A DNA stretch of 64,000 bases, taken from assembly GCA_965198185.1 (NCBI GenBank), contig CBDAOU010000002.1, forward strand, positions 1,240,001-1,304,000, written 5' to 3'. Below are positions 16,487 to 25,444 of the stretch, piece after piece. This stretch comes from JAJECS01 sp965198185. Lineage in GTDB: Bacteria; Chloroflexota; UBA11872. Every line of letters begins with the position of its first letter. The stretch's first letter is position 1. The translations under genes were made by a program, and so were the position numbers. The notes under the pieces were generated by a model. That model searched no databases, had not been told where the DNA came from, and saw only the letters and a program-made list of their open reading frames with translations.

Positions 16487-17578
16487 TCAGCGGAACGGGT
16501 CGTACACCAACCCCAGACTGCGGTCGGGCAGCGGCAGGTCGACGCGCACGCTGCCGCGGCGGTGCGATTCGTTCAGGGCGATCTCGATCTCCATCGCGTC
16601 GCGCACGCGCCGTCCACTGGCGCGGGGCTCGCCCCCTTTCTCCATGCACGTGACCAGATCGTCGATGCCGTAGATCACGGACCAACTTTTGGCCAGCCGC
16701 GGTTCGGGGAACGGAACCTCGACGCGCTGCGTGCCGGAAATCGTCTCCACGTCTTGCCACAGGCGCAGCTCTTGCCAATCGAACGTCAGCTCGCCGGTTT
16801 CACCCGTGATTCGCACCCACGGCGCGCCCGGACGCAAACAAACGGGCATGCCGTTGCGCAAGTGGATGAACCCGGCGCCCTTGAACTCACGCCCGTCCAC
16901 GACCCGGGCGTCATCGTCGGCGACGCCGATCACCCATTCGCCCGGCGAATCGAGCAGGTAGTTCCACGAGTTGTGCTGCGCCATCACGAGGTTGGTATCC
17001 AGGCTCAAGAGGCCGCCGATCGCGCCCTCGTCCAGCAGCCGGCGCGCGTTGCCCAACGCCGGGTGATTCATGCTCACGGCGCCGACCACCAGCGGAACGC
17101 CGGCCGCCGCGCACACCTCGACCATGGCGTCGGCCCCGGCGAGCGTCGGCGCCATGGGCTTTTCGGTTATCACACCGCGAGCGCCGTGCTTCACCGCCGC
17201 GCGGGTCGCGTCAGGCCGCAGCGCCGCATGCGACGAAATGCCCACGATGTCCAAACGCTCGCGGTCGATCATCTCCCGGTAGTCGTCGTAGAGGGCGACG
17301 CCCGAATAGCGCTCGCCGAATGCCTCGCGGCGCGCGTCGGAAACCTCGCAGGCGGCCACGAGCTCCGTCGCCGGGTGCAGCACCAGCGAGTCGGCAAATC
17401 CGCTCGGCAGACCTTCCCGGCCCGGATGCGCCGTGGGCGGCGGGTCGCGGTCCGGCCGCAGCGGCGGCATCGGCGTCTCACCTCCAGAGCGCTGGTAGTG
17501 TTCCGGCCCGCGCTTCGCCACGTCGTACAGCCAGCCCATCCACCCGAGTCCAATGAGCCCGGCCCGGTAGGTCGCCAT
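16487..17578 (-). CDS. Gfo/Idh/MocA family oxidoreductase
   Basis: The 363-residue protein starts MATYRAGLIGLGWMGWLYD, a Rossmann motif. It contains GVITEKPMAPTLAGAD, where EKP is the family's nicotinamide-site signature, followed by the C-terminal alpha/beta domain (WVRITGETGELTFDWQELR). An upstream extension to 18487 in the same frame is only the antisense of the GH78 gene. These enzymes perform NAD(P)-dependent oxidation of sugars or inositols. An insertion of about 30 residues after the first helix (residues 22-55, Pro/Arg-rich) is unusual. It is divergent from the GH78 gene, consistent with glycan degradation. Confidence 0.88.
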   Translation of the reverse strand: MATYRAGLIGLGWMGWLYDVAKRGPEHYQRSGGETPMPPLRPDRDPPPTAHPGREGLPSGFADSLVLHPATELVAACEVSDARREAFGERYSGVALYDDYREMIDRERLDIVGISSHAALRPDATRAAVKHGARGVITEKPMAPTLAGADAMVEVCAAAGVPLVVGAVSMNHPALGNARRLLDEGAIGGLLSLDTNLVMAQHNSWNYLLDSPGEWVIGVADDDARVVDGREFKGAGFIHLRNGMPVCLRPGAPWVRITGETGELTFDWQELRLWQDVETISGTQRVEVPFPEPRLAKSWSVIYGIDDLVTCMEKGGEPRASGRRVRDAMEIEIALNESHRRGSVRVDLPLPDRSLGLVYDPFR

Positions 17579-17704
17579 GACACTTGCTCCCCTGCCCTGA
17601 CGCAGGCATTCATGGTACGCGTGGCGGCTTCGCTCCGTTGCAAGCGCGGGCCGGTTCTGGTACTCACGATGGCAACCGGCACGTCGTGGTACGAGGCCAG
17701 GCCC

Positions 17705-20260
17705 ATGACCCAAGTGATGCAGGGTGCACAGACACCTTCCCGGCGGGCGGTCGGGCAGTGGATTTGGATCGAGGGCGAAGCCAAGCCCTACAACTTCTAC
17801 CTCTACGCGCGCGGGACGGTCGACGTGGCCGACGCGCCGGCGGCAGCGAAGCTGCACGTGACGGCGTCCGACCGCTACATGCTGTATCTGAACGGCGCCT
17901 ACGTGGGCCGGGGACCGGCGCGCAGCGACCCCCGGTTCAAGACCTACGACACCTACGATGTCGCCGCCGCCCTGCGCCCCGGCCGCAACGTGATCGCCGT
18001 GCGTGCCTATCACTTCGGCCAGCCCGTGCATGGCCAGGGCTGGAACAGCATGAGCGGCAACAGCTTCACGGTGGGCGAGCGCGCCGGGCTGTGGGCGCAG
18101 ATCGAGGTCACCGACGCCGACGGCGCCACGCACGCCAGCGGCACCGGTCCCGATTGGCGGCTGCTGCCCTCGCCTGCCTGGGATACCCGAACCCCATTGG
18201 TCAACTGCGGAATGATCGGGTCGAACGAGACCTACAACGCTGCGGCGGACATTCCCGACTGGACGGGGGTCGAATTCGACGACGGCGAATGGCGGCGCCC
18301 GTGGCTCGTGCCGCCGCCCGAGCAACCGTGGCACGTGCTGGAAGCCCGCGATATTCCCCTGCTGCGCGAGACCGAGCTGCCGCCCGCACGCGTGTCGCTG
18401 GTCGGCGAGCTGATCGACATGGGGAACGCGCGGCAAACGGACATCTACCAGTTGATCCTGGAGGGGCTGCACTTCCCGCTGGAGCACGCGACGGCCAACA
18501 ACGTCGAGGCCATGCTTAACGACGGATCAGACGCGGCACGGTTCCAGGGCGTCTTCGTGCCCCGCAAGGGCATCCGCGCGCCCTACGTGATCCTCGACTT
18601 CGGGCGCCAGGTGTTTGGGTTCCCGCGCGTGCGGCTGGAAGCCGAGGCCGGCGCCATCCTGGACCTGACCTACGGGCAGCAGCTCATCAACGACCGCATC
18701 CCCGGCGCGCTGTCCTATGCCGACCGCTACATCACGCGCGACGGCGAGCAGACCTGGGAGGCCGCGGAATACAAGCAGTTCCGTTACCTCTTCATCGCCA
18801 TCCGCAGCACCTACAGCCCGGTGCGCATCCGCTCGATCTCCCTGAACGAATACGCCTATCCCGCCCCGCTGCGCGGCAGCTTCGAGTGCGCCGACCCGGT
18901 GCTGACGACGCTGTGGCAGGCCTGCGTCGACACCACCGATCTGCATCTCGAGGACACGATCGTGTGCGACGCCTACCGCGAACGCATTCCCTGGAATACG
19001 GGCGACGGCAGCCACGGTATGCACGGCGCCTTGATGGCCTACGGCGATATCGCGCTCCACGACCGGTTCCTGCGGCAGTTCATCACCACCGATCGAGGCG
19101 ACGGCAGGCTGCAAATGGTGTTTCCGCGGGACAACCCGACGAACCATTCCCACCCGCAGTTTCTGCTGCAGTGGTCCACGCGCATCCGCGAGCACTACGA
19201 GTACATCGGACGGCGCACGCTCCTAGAGCAGGCCTATCCCAGCGTGCGGCGGCAGAACGACTGGTATGAGCCCTATCGCGACGACATGGGGCTCTTGCGC
19301 GATATACCCGAGCAGAACTGGATGGACTGGACGCCGGTTGACCTGCGCGGCGCGAACTTCAGCACCAATGCACTTTATGTCAACTCGCTCGAGGACGGCG
19401 CCTGGCTCGCCGCCCAGGTTGGCCGCGAGGACGATCGAGCCCGCTGGCAGCGCATCGCCGACGAGGTGCGCGGCGCGCTGCGCCGAAATTTCTGGAACGC
19501 AGACCTTGGCGTCTTTGAGGACAGCCACTACCGCGGAAAACTCACCGGCGTGGCAGGTGAGCTGGCGCAGGGATTCGCGCTGCTGTACGGCATCGCCACG
19601 GATGATCAGGCGGCTCGGATCTGCCACAGCCTGGCCGGACGCGGCGCCGAGCTCTTTCAGGCGTCGCCCCTGTGGTACCCCTACGTGCTCGAGGGCATGC
19701 TCGCGCGGGGCCATGGAGCGGAGGCGCTGCGGATCATCCACAACCGCTACGCCTGGATGATGTCGGCTCACGACAACCCGACCCTGTGGGAAGGCTGGGA
19801 CCCGTTCACTGCCGGGTCGGCTATCCACACCGACGCGGACTTCGAGCTCCGGCACACGATGCACAAAGTGCGACCGGCGGGCGTTCGCAGCCTGGTGCAC
19901 TCCGGCGGCGTCTATGTTGGCTGGGTGCTCTCGACGCGCGTCCTCGGCGTGCGCGCCGCGGCGCCGGGCATGTCGCACCTGCGGGTGCATCCCCGCACGG
20001 GAAATCTCGCCTGGGCTCGCGGATCGTTTCCCACCCCGGGCGGCGACGTACAGGTGGAGTGGCGCCGCCGCGCTCGGGGCACGCAGGTCACGTTGGACCT
20101 ACCCGAAGGCCACACGGCGGACGTGGCTCTCGACCGCGCCAGCGACGCGCAGCGGGTCGTCTGGCACAACGGGCAACGCCTGGAAATGCCGGTCACCGGC
20201 GCGACGGTCGAGGTCGCGCTGGGGCCTGGGCGTCACACGGTCGAGTTGAGTTCGGAGTAG
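17705..20260 (+). CDS. Alpha-L-rhamnosidase-like glycoside hydrolase (GH78 family)
   Basis: The product from ATG 17705 (GAGG upstream) is 851 residues; ATG 17669 is an alternative. An N-terminal beta-sandwich (WIWIEGEAKPYNFYLYAR, YMLYLNGAYVGRGPARSD) is followed by a jelly-roll (VILDFGRQVFGFPRVRLEA) and an alpha/alpha-barrel catalytic domain. The segment DTIVCDAYRERIPWNTGD corresponds to the CPxRDExxGWTGD region of GH78 with its acidic catalytic site, and LWEGWDPFTAGS lies further on. No signal peptide is visible, so cytoplasmic action on imported oligosaccharides is likely. Rhamnosidase specificity is family inference. Confidence 0.83.
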   Translation: MTQVMQGAQTPSRRAVGQWIWIEGEAKPYNFYLYARGTVDVADAPAAAKLHVTASDRYMLYLNGAYVGRGPARSDPRFKTYDTYDVAAALRPGRNVIAVRAYHFGQPVHGQGWNSMSGNSFTVGERAGLWAQIEVTDADGATHASGTGPDWRLLPSPAWDTRTPLVNCGMIGSNETYNAAADIPDWTGVEFDDGEWRRPWLVPPPEQPWHVLEARDIPLLRETELPPARVSLVGELIDMGNARQTDIYQLILEGLHFPLEHATANNVEAMLNDGSDAARFQGVFVPRKGIRAPYVILDFGRQVFGFPRVRLEAEAGAILDLTYGQQLINDRIPGALSYADRYITRDGEQTWEAAEYKQFRYLFIAIRSTYSPVRIRSISLNEYAYPAPLRGSFECADPVLTTLWQACVDTTDLHLEDTIVCDAYRERIPWNTGDGSHGMHGALMAYGDIALHDRFLRQFITTDRGDGRLQMVFPRDNPTNHSHPQFLLQWSTRIREHYEYIGRRTLLEQAYPSVRRQNDWYEPYRDDMGLLRDIPEQNWMDWTPVDLRGANFSTNALYVNSLEDGAWLAAQVGREDDRARWQRIADEVRGALRRNFWNADLGVFEDSHYRGKLTGVAGELAQGFALLYGIATDDQAARICHSLAGRGAELFQASPLWYPYVLEGMLARGHGAEALRIIHNRYAWMMSAHDNPTLWEGWDPFTAGSAIHTDADFELRHTMHKVRPAGVRSLVHSGGVYVGWVLSTRVLGVRAAAPGMSHLRVHPRTGNLAWARGSFPTPGGDVQVEWRRRARGTQVTLDLPEGHTADVALDRASDAQRVVWHNGQRLEMPVTGATVEVALGPGRHTVELSSE

Positions 20261-20440
20261 TCGAAATGCCGGCAACTTCCCAACCGCCACGCCTGCGTCA
20301 GCGCCGCAGGGATCGATAGGCGACAATGGCGCCATCATTCAGGTTATCGTTGGACGCCTTCGGCCAGGAGCGCTCTCTGATTCCGCCCACGCATCGGCGG
20401 CACCGCCGCCTCACACAGGAGACCTTTGAGTAATCTCTCC

Positions 20441-20469
20441 GTCATTCCCGCGAAGGCGGGAATCCAGTC
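20441..20469. repeat. Hairpin repeat copy (ATTCCCGC/GCGGGAAT)
   Basis: ATTCCCGC (20444-20451) and GCGGGAAT (20456-20463) form a perfect 8-base stem around GAAG, in a GTCATTCCCGCGAAGGCGGG context typical of a repeat scattered through many bacterial genomes. It lies between the GH78 stop and the lipoprotein start, a 267-base gap without other recognisable content. Confidence 0.65.
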
Positions 20470-20527
20470 CTCACTCAACCTGAAGCTGCGCAGGGTGATC
20501 CCGACACGTCCTGAGCCTCGCCGGGTT

Positions 20528-21121
20528 ATGCAAATACCCCCAAGGCTCCTGGCGGTCGCATTTATTGCCGCCGTCGCCCTAATCGCGGCCGCAGCGTGCG
20601 ATGTCGGCGGCGACGAACCCGCAACGCCGACTCCCGAGCCCACGCCCATGGCCACGCCCACCCCAACCGCGCCGCCCACGCCGGAGCCCACGCCAACACT
20701 CAGCCCCGAGGAGGCCTATCTGGTATCCCTCCGCAACACGATCATCACGCTTCGCGCGCTGACGCCGGAGATCCAGGAGCTGCTGCAAGCGCCGCACATC
20801 GACGACGGGTTCTGGCAGGTTCGAATTCGGGAAATGGCCGCCGGGCTGTCTAGCATCTTCGATCGACTCGTCAGGAAGGATCCCCCGGATGACTGGGTGC
20901 GATATCACCTGACGCTCGTATCCGCGCTGGGATCGACGACCGAGAACTTGAATCTGATCGTGACCTCGCTGTCGGCACTCGACTTCCAGACCTTCACGAC
21001 GGCGCTGGGGGTGAGCGCGCAGGCGATCGACCGCCTCGGGGAGACTCTGAAGGAATACGAGACCCTGGACCCCGGAGCCGTGCCGCCGATGCGGACACCC
21101 GCGACGCCTGCCGCCGGTTGA
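20528..21121 (+). CDS. Small lipoprotein of unknown function
   Basis: From the ATG at 20528 the 197-residue product has a signal peptide ending in a lipobox (VALIAAAAC, Cys about residue 20). A Pro/Thr/Glu-rich tether of about 35 residues (repeated TPTPEPTP units) follows, then a helical domain (LRNTIITLRALTPEIQELL, VRIREMAAGLSSIFDRL). A frame extension to 20426 reads through the hairpin repeat and is not believed. It is probably anchored to the outer face of the membrane. No family was recognised. Confidence 0.65.
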   Translation: MQIPPRLLAVAFIAAVALIAAAACDVGGDEPATPTPEPTPMATPTPTAPPTPEPTPTLSPEEAYLVSLRNTIITLRALTPEIQELLQAPHIDDGFWQVRIREMAAGLSSIFDRLVRKDPPDDWVRYHLTLVSALGSTTENLNLIVTSLSALDFQTFTTALGVSAQAIDRLGETLKEYETLDPGAVPPMRTPATPAAG

Positions 21122-21134
21122 ATCGCCCTCGACT

Positions 21135-21211
21135 CTAGGCGCCCTGCAGCTCCGGAAAGTACGTCGCGTAGAACCCGCGGTCGCGGGTGAGGAACGCGTC
21201 GGCCTCGATCA
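21135..21211 (-). pseudogene. Remnant of a VapC PIN-domain toxin (start codon fused to C-terminus)
   Basis: Directly overlapping the AbrB antitoxin stop is a GTG ATC start as expected for a coupled PIN toxin. It is immediately joined to EADAFLTRDRGFYATYFPEL, the usual extreme C-terminus of AbrB-linked VapC proteins, and stops at TAG 21135. About 100 internal codons, including the first catalytic Asp, are missing. The product would be roughly 24 residues and inactive. The deletion appears to have removed the toxin body cleanly while leaving the antitoxin. Confidence 0.7.
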
Positions 21212-21427
21212 CCGTCCTCGGATTTCCTCGATGTACTCGTCAACATCGAAGCCGGCGCCATTCAGGATCCCATACACGCGATCCACTGGGTGCTGCGCGG
21301 CCGTGTGCGGCTTGATGATAAGGCCTTGCTCGGTCGGAATGAGCTCAACCTCAACGCCGGGGTGCAGCAGGAAGCGATCCCGAAGAGACTTGGGAATTGT
21401 GATTTGTCCACGCTTGGAGATTCGCAT
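21209..21427 (-). CDS. AbrB/MazE-type antitoxin
   Basis: The 72-residue product from ATG 21427 starts MRISKRGQITIPKSLRDRF, the swapped-hairpin AbrB DNA-binding domain. LHPGVEVELIPTEQGLIIKP follows, then an acidic tail (VDEYIEEIRGR) that would bind a toxin. Upstream codons in the same frame are not AbrB-like. It is followed by a deleted toxin remnant, so it is an orphan antitoxin here. It may persist as a repressor or as protection against related toxins. Confidence 0.8.
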   Translation of the reverse strand: MRISKRGQITIPKSLRDRFLLHPGVEVELIPTEQGLIIKPHTAAQHPVDRVYGILNGAGFDVDEYIEEIRGR

Positions 21428-21582
21428 GCTCCGTCCAGTATGAACGACGCCTGAGGAAGCTCCTACCGGACCCGGGAGCGACAGCTGAGGCTGACGCGAG
21501 CAACAATCGGAATCAAGTGCCGCGCACCTGCGCAGCGCCATCGCGCCTTCGGACCGCTCCCACCAGACTCATCGACCCAAGC

Positions 21583-21621
21583 GCCGCTCAGCCGAAGCCC
21601 GTGACTTCCAGACCGAAAACC
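21583..21621. repeat. Direct repeat, left copy (matches 3' end of transglutaminase gene)
   Basis: These 39 bases match 22753-22791 at 35 positions in the same orientation. On the minus strand they read as VFGLEVTGFG and a stop, the same last codons as the transglutaminase gene. The copy lies just upstream of the dehydrogenase gene, so that gene is bracketed by the two repeats. The rest of the gap 21428-21739 shows no gene. Confidence 0.72.
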
Positions 21622-21739
21622 TAATGCAATCTCCTTGTGAAACGGCATTTGGAGCCCGAACACCGCCATTCGTCGTCGATAGAATCGTGTTCCAACAGTG
21701 ATCGATTCCCGCGAGGGACCGGCGCGAAAGGCTCGTGAC

Positions 21740-22750
21740 ATGCGTCAGGTGGTGAAGCCCGTCGGGGCCACGACAGTCGAGCTCGCCGAAGTTCCGATTC
21801 CCGAGGCGGGCCCAGGGCAGTTGCGCGTCAGGGCCGTGCGGAGCCTCATCAGCCGCGGCTCGGAAACCGGGCGGCTCACGATCGGTCCTGACGACGAGCG
21901 CTACTCGCCCGAGGAAGCCGCCGGGCAGCCCGTGCCATTGGGGTATTCACTCGCGGGCGTCGTGGACGCGCTTGGACCCGGCGTCGCGCGCCACTGGCTC
22001 GGCCAAGGCGTGGTAGCCCGCGAGCCGCATGCCGACTACGTGGTGGTCAGTCCGCCAGCCGCTCCGGACGATCAGCCAGACGTGTTCCCGATTCCGGACG
22101 GCATGTCGTTTGAGACCGCTGCCTACTGGATCCTGGCCGCCGGCGCGGCTACGTGGGTCGAGATCGAGCAGGTGCAGCCACGGGATGCCATCGTGATTCT
22201 CGGCCAGGGGTTGGTTGGAAGTCTGATGCTCCAGATTCACAAGGCGGCCGGCCACGGTCCGGTCGTGGCGGTGGACGCCCTGGAGCTGCGGTGCGATATG
22301 GCCAACCGCCTGGGCGCCGACGTGGTGGTCAACGCGGCCCGCGAAGACCCGGTCGAATCAGTGCGCAGTATCACGGCCGGCGTCGGCGCGGACATCGTCA
22401 TCTATGCCGTCGGCGGCGGGGACGGCGCCAAGGCATTCCTCCAGGCGCTGGACATGCTCGCGGTCGGCGGTCTCCTCCATCTCATCGGGCTCTGTGAGCC
22501 CGAACCCCTGCCGCTGCCGTCCACAAAGATTCAAGGCCGGCGTCTGCTCGGGGGGTACTACGGGCGCGCCAACGATGCCTGGACGGCGCGGACGGGGATG
22601 GAGTTGCTCGCGTCCGGCGCAATAGATACCACGGCCATGACCACGCACCGCTTTCCCGCCGAGCGTGCCGGCGACGCCTTTGCCCTGCTGCAGGAACGAC
22701 CAGGCGACGCCCTCGGCGTGATCCTGGAGTGGGACGCGGACTCGGCCTGA
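21740..22750 (+). CDS. Zinc-binding-type medium-chain dehydrogenase (sugar/threonine dehydrogenase-like)
   Basis: The 336-residue protein starts MRQVVKPVGATTVELAEVPI at ATG 21740. LISRGSETG and VPLGYSLAGVVDALGPG occupy the GroES-like domain, and the Rossmann motif is VILGQGLVGSLMLQIHKAAG. The structural zinc cysteine cluster and the usual catalytic Cys are absent. It therefore belongs with the zinc-independent or BchC-like MDR proteins that lack CGSD and carry ISRGSE. The substrate is unknown. The whole gene lies between two 39-base direct repeats. Confidence 0.8.
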   Translation: MRQVVKPVGATTVELAEVPIPEAGPGQLRVRAVRSLISRGSETGRLTIGPDDERYSPEEAAGQPVPLGYSLAGVVDALGPGVARHWLGQGVVAREPHADYVVVSPPAAPDDQPDVFPIPDGMSFETAAYWILAAGAATWVEIEQVQPRDAIVILGQGLVGSLMLQIHKAAGHGPVVAVDALELRCDMANRLGADVVVNAAREDPVESVRSITAGVGADIVIYAVGGGDGAKAFLQALDMLAVGGLLHLIGLCEPEPLPLPSTKIQGRRLLGGYYGRANDAWTARTGMELLASGAIDTTAMTTHRFPAERAGDAFALLQERPGDALGVILEWDADSA

Positions 22751-22752
22751 GC

Positions 22753-22791
22753 ACCGCTCAGCCGAAGCCCGTGACCTCCAGGCCGAAGACC
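22753..22791. repeat. Direct repeat, right copy (3' end of transglutaminase gene)
   Basis: This is the partner of 21583-21621 with 35 of 39 bases identical. It includes the last codons and stop of the leftward transglutaminase-like gene. The spacing places the dehydrogenase gene as a segment of about 1.13 kb between the copies. Confidence 0.72.
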
Positions 22792-23669
22792 GCTTGAATC
22801 AGCTCCCGGTATTCCCTGTTGATGGTCCACAGGCCAGCCGCCGTCGCCTGCTCCGAGGTCGTCTGGGTGTAGTCGTAGAACGGCGCATCGGCCAGGCGGT
22901 AGTTGACGAATCCGTTTACCTCACTGGGATGAAAAAAGAAGTCCTGGCAGCGCGACACCCGTTCGCGCCAGGTTGATTGGTAGCTGACGTCGCGCTTCAC
23001 CGCGTCGTTTTGCTGATCCATGATTGACGGGTCGTTCATCAGGTCCCACGCCGAGGCAAAGCTGCCGTCGGCCCGGCGGAAATACACCCCCATGCGGGGA
23101 TCGACGTAGGCCCACGTGCCGACAAACACCTCCGCCGTCACGTGCCCGCCGATCACGTGATACACGATTCGCCCTGGAATGCCGGCAACCTCGCACAGCG
23201 CCACGTAGAGCCGCGAAAGCCCCTCGCAAAGCCACTCGCCCTTGGCAATCAGCTCCTCCTCGGTGCCGCCATAGACGTAGTCCTCATGCGAAGGCTCGCG
23301 ACCGACCTCCTGATGGACGTCGCGGCAGAACCGCATCAGCGCCAAGGCCTTCTCCTCGGGCGTGCGGGCCTGGCTTGTGGCGCGGCGCACCACGTCCTCC
23401 AACTCGGGACGCGATCCGGCGGCATACGACGCGCGAATGGGCGCATACACGCGATACAGGAAATCCGCCGTCTGCGGGCAGAGCACCACAAGCTTGCGGC
23501 GCAACTGGAAATCGACCGTCCCGGTGTAGTTCACGTCGAGCTGGTTGTAGTTGACGATATAGGCAGCGCGCCGCTGCTCGCCCACGATCCGCTCCGCGCC
23601 CGCCAGCCCGGTGTATGCCCGCAGGTCTTCCCAGGAGCTGGCAATCGGACCGGTAAACATCTCGCCCAT
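22758..23669 (-). CDS. Transglutaminase-like (cysteine protease fold) protein
   Basis: From ATG 23669 the protein is 303 residues. The transglutaminase core is visible as WLCEGLSRLYVALCEVAGIPGR (nucleophile Cys), IGGHVTAEVFVG (His) and YVDPRMG (Asp), in the order Cys-His-Asp. It follows a helical N-terminal region with TPEEKALALMRFCRDVHQE. Bacterial members are usually proteases or amidases rather than cross-linking enzymes. No signal peptide is visible, so it should be cytoplasmic. Partner and substrate are unknown. It is divergent from the TPP enzyme gene. Confidence 0.82.
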   Translation of the reverse strand: MGEMFTGPIASSWEDLRAYTGLAGAERIVGEQRRAAYIVNYNQLDVNYTGTVDFQLRRKLVVLCPQTADFLYRVYAPIRASYAAGSRPELEDVVRRATSQARTPEEKALALMRFCRDVHQEVGREPSHEDYVYGGTEEELIAKGEWLCEGLSRLYVALCEVAGIPGRIVYHVIGGHVTAEVFVGTWAYVDPRMGVYFRRADGSFASAWDLMNDPSIMDQQNDAVKRDVSYQSTWRERVSRCQDFFFHPSEVNGFVNYRLADAPFYDYTQTTSEQATAAGLWTINREYRELIQAVFGLEVTGFG

Positions 23670-23797
23670 CCGAGCGCCCCTCCTCACGACCGCGTCGCCG
23701 TCGCAGGATAGTCGGAATGGTCACTGCGGTCGTCGGCTGGGATGCACGCCCGCAGGTACCATCGCCTGCCGACACGCAGCTTCAGGAAGGCCGCGCA

Positions 23798-25444
23798 GTG
23801 TCCGGTCGCTCATCCACCACAGGCGCGTCGCACCTGGTTTCGGCGCTGATCGAAGCGGGAGTCGAGCGCCTCTTTTCGCTGTCGGGCAACCAGATTCTCT
23901 CGATCTACGACGCGTGCCTCGATGCGGGTCTCGAGATCATCCACGTGCGCCACGAGGCCGCGGCGGTGCACATGGCCGATGCCTGGGGCCGGTTGACCGG
24001 CCGCCCGGGCGTCGCGCTGCTCACCGCGGGTCCCGGTCACGCGAACGGGCTGTCGGCGTTGTTCGTGGCACGCGAAGCCGAGTCGCCGCTGGTGGTGCTC
24101 AGCGGTCAGAGCTCCAGTGGCGACGACGGTCGCGGCGCCTTTCAGGAGATGCCCCAGGCACAGCTGGCCCAACCGTTGGCGAAGGCCGCATGGACGGCGG
24201 GAGACTCGGGATCGCTCGGCGGCGACGTGCACCGCGCGCTTGACCTGGCGGCGCAGGGTCGACCCGGTCCGGTGGCAGTCAGCCTCCCCAGCGACGTGCT
24301 CGAAGCGCGAGCCCCGCGCAGCGACGGCACATTCGCAAATCCAGACCCGCTGACGCTGACCGACGCCGATCGCCGTCGCATCGGAGAGCTGCTCGACACC
24401 GCCCATCGCCCACTGATTCTGGCCGGTCCGGCCATGATGCGGCCACCGGCGAGCGTTGACCTCCAGCAGCTAGAAAGGGCGACGGGCATCCCCGTCGTAT
24501 CCGGCGAAAGCCCGCGTGGCGTGAACGACCCCAGCTTGGGAGCGTTCGCCGAGGTGCTGGCGCGAGCCGACGTCGTCGTGCTGCTGGGCAAGCGCCTCGA
24601 TCACTCGCTGCAGTTTGGCGCGCCGCCGTTCTTCGCCACCGACGCCTGCTTCGCCCAGGTCGACGCCGACGACGTCGAGCTCGACCGCACCCGGCGCAAC
24701 GTGCGCTCACCCCAGCGACTGGCGATGGCGGTGCACGCACATCCGCGACAGGCGGCACGCCAACTCGCGGCCGTCGCCGGAAGCGCCAGGCACGATAGCT
24801 GGCGCCACGCCGTGCGAGCCGCAGTGGACTACCGTCCCGCGGCCTGGGACGCCTGGCAGTCTCAGCCCGACCGTCCGCTGCATCCAATCGAGCTCTGCCA
24901 ATCAATCCGGTCGTGGGTGGAGAACGGCATCGTGGTCATGGACGGTGGCGAGTTCGGCCAGTGGGCGCAGGCGCTCCTGAGCGGCCGACGGCGGGTTATC
25001 AACGGTCCGGCTGGATCCATTGGCACCTCGATCCCCTTCGCGCTCGCAGCCCGTCTGTTCGACCGAGAGGCGCCGGTCGTCGCGATCCAAGGCGACGGCA
25101 CGGTCGGATTCCATCTGCTGGAGTTCGACACCGCTGTCCGCCACAACCTGCCGTTCGTCGCCGTGGTGGGCAACGACGCCGGGTGGAACGCCGAGCGCCG
25201 CTTGCAGGCGCGAACCTACGGCGAGGATCGAATCTTCGCCTGCGACCTGCTCCCGACGCGCTACGACCTCGCGGTCGCGGCGCTGGGCGGTCACGGCGAG
25301 AACGTGACAAAACGGGCAGACCTGGACGCCGCGCTCGAGCGAGCCTTTGCGTCGGGGCTGCCCAGCCTGGTGAACGTCGCGATCGAGCCCGCCGAGGCGC
25401 CGATCGTGCGGCGCGCCGGGGCTGCGGCGCCTCCGGGGCACTAG
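23798..25444 (+). CDS. Thiamine pyrophosphate enzyme (acetolactate synthase large-subunit family)
   Basis: The GTG at 23798 is preceded by AGGAAGG seven bases upstream, a much better start than ATG 23717, and gives 548 residues. The N-terminal PYR domain has VRHEAAAVHMADAWGRLTG with the TPP-activating Glu. The central domain follows, and the C-terminal PP domain has GDGTVGFHLLEFDTAV and GNDAGWN, the TPP/Mg motif. Relatives include acetolactate synthase, oxalyl-CoA decarboxylase and benzoylformate decarboxylase. The absence of a small ilvN subunit gene argues against a branched-chain biosynthetic role. The reaction remains open. Confidence 0.85.
   Translation: MSGRSSTTGASHLVSALIEAGVERLFSLSGNQILSIYDACLDAGLEIIHVRHEAAAVHMADAWGRLTGRPGVALLTAGPGHANGLSALFVAREAESPLVVLSGQSSSGDDGRGAFQEMPQAQLAQPLAKAAWTAGDSGSLGGDVHRALDLAAQGRPGPVAVSLPSDVLEARAPRSDGTFANPDPLTLTDADRRRIGELLDTAHRPLILAGPAMMRPPASVDLQQLERATGIPVVSGESPRGVNDPSLGAFAEVLARADVVVLLGKRLDHSLQFGAPPFFATDACFAQVDADDVELDRTRRNVRSPQRLAMAVHAHPRQAARQLAAVAGSARHDSWRHAVRAAVDYRPAAWDAWQSQPDRPLHPIELCQSIRSWVENGIVVMDGGEFGQWAQALLSGRRRVINGPAGSIGTSIPFALAARLFDREAPVVAIQGDGTVGFHLLEFDTAVRHNLPFVAVVGNDAGWNAERRLQARTYGEDRIFACDLLPTRYDLAVAALGGHGENVTKRADLDAALERAFASGLPSLVNVAIEPAEAPIVRRAGAAAPPGH

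Noticed and set aside
16562..17668. Long in-frame N-terminal extension of the GH78 gene
   Set aside because: It is antisense to the Gfo/Idh gene and has no family similarity; GC-rich sequence gives long open antisense frames.
23717..23797. ATG 23717 as start of the TPP enzyme
   Set aside because: The GTG at 23798 has a much stronger ribosome-binding site, and the upstream residues are not family-like.
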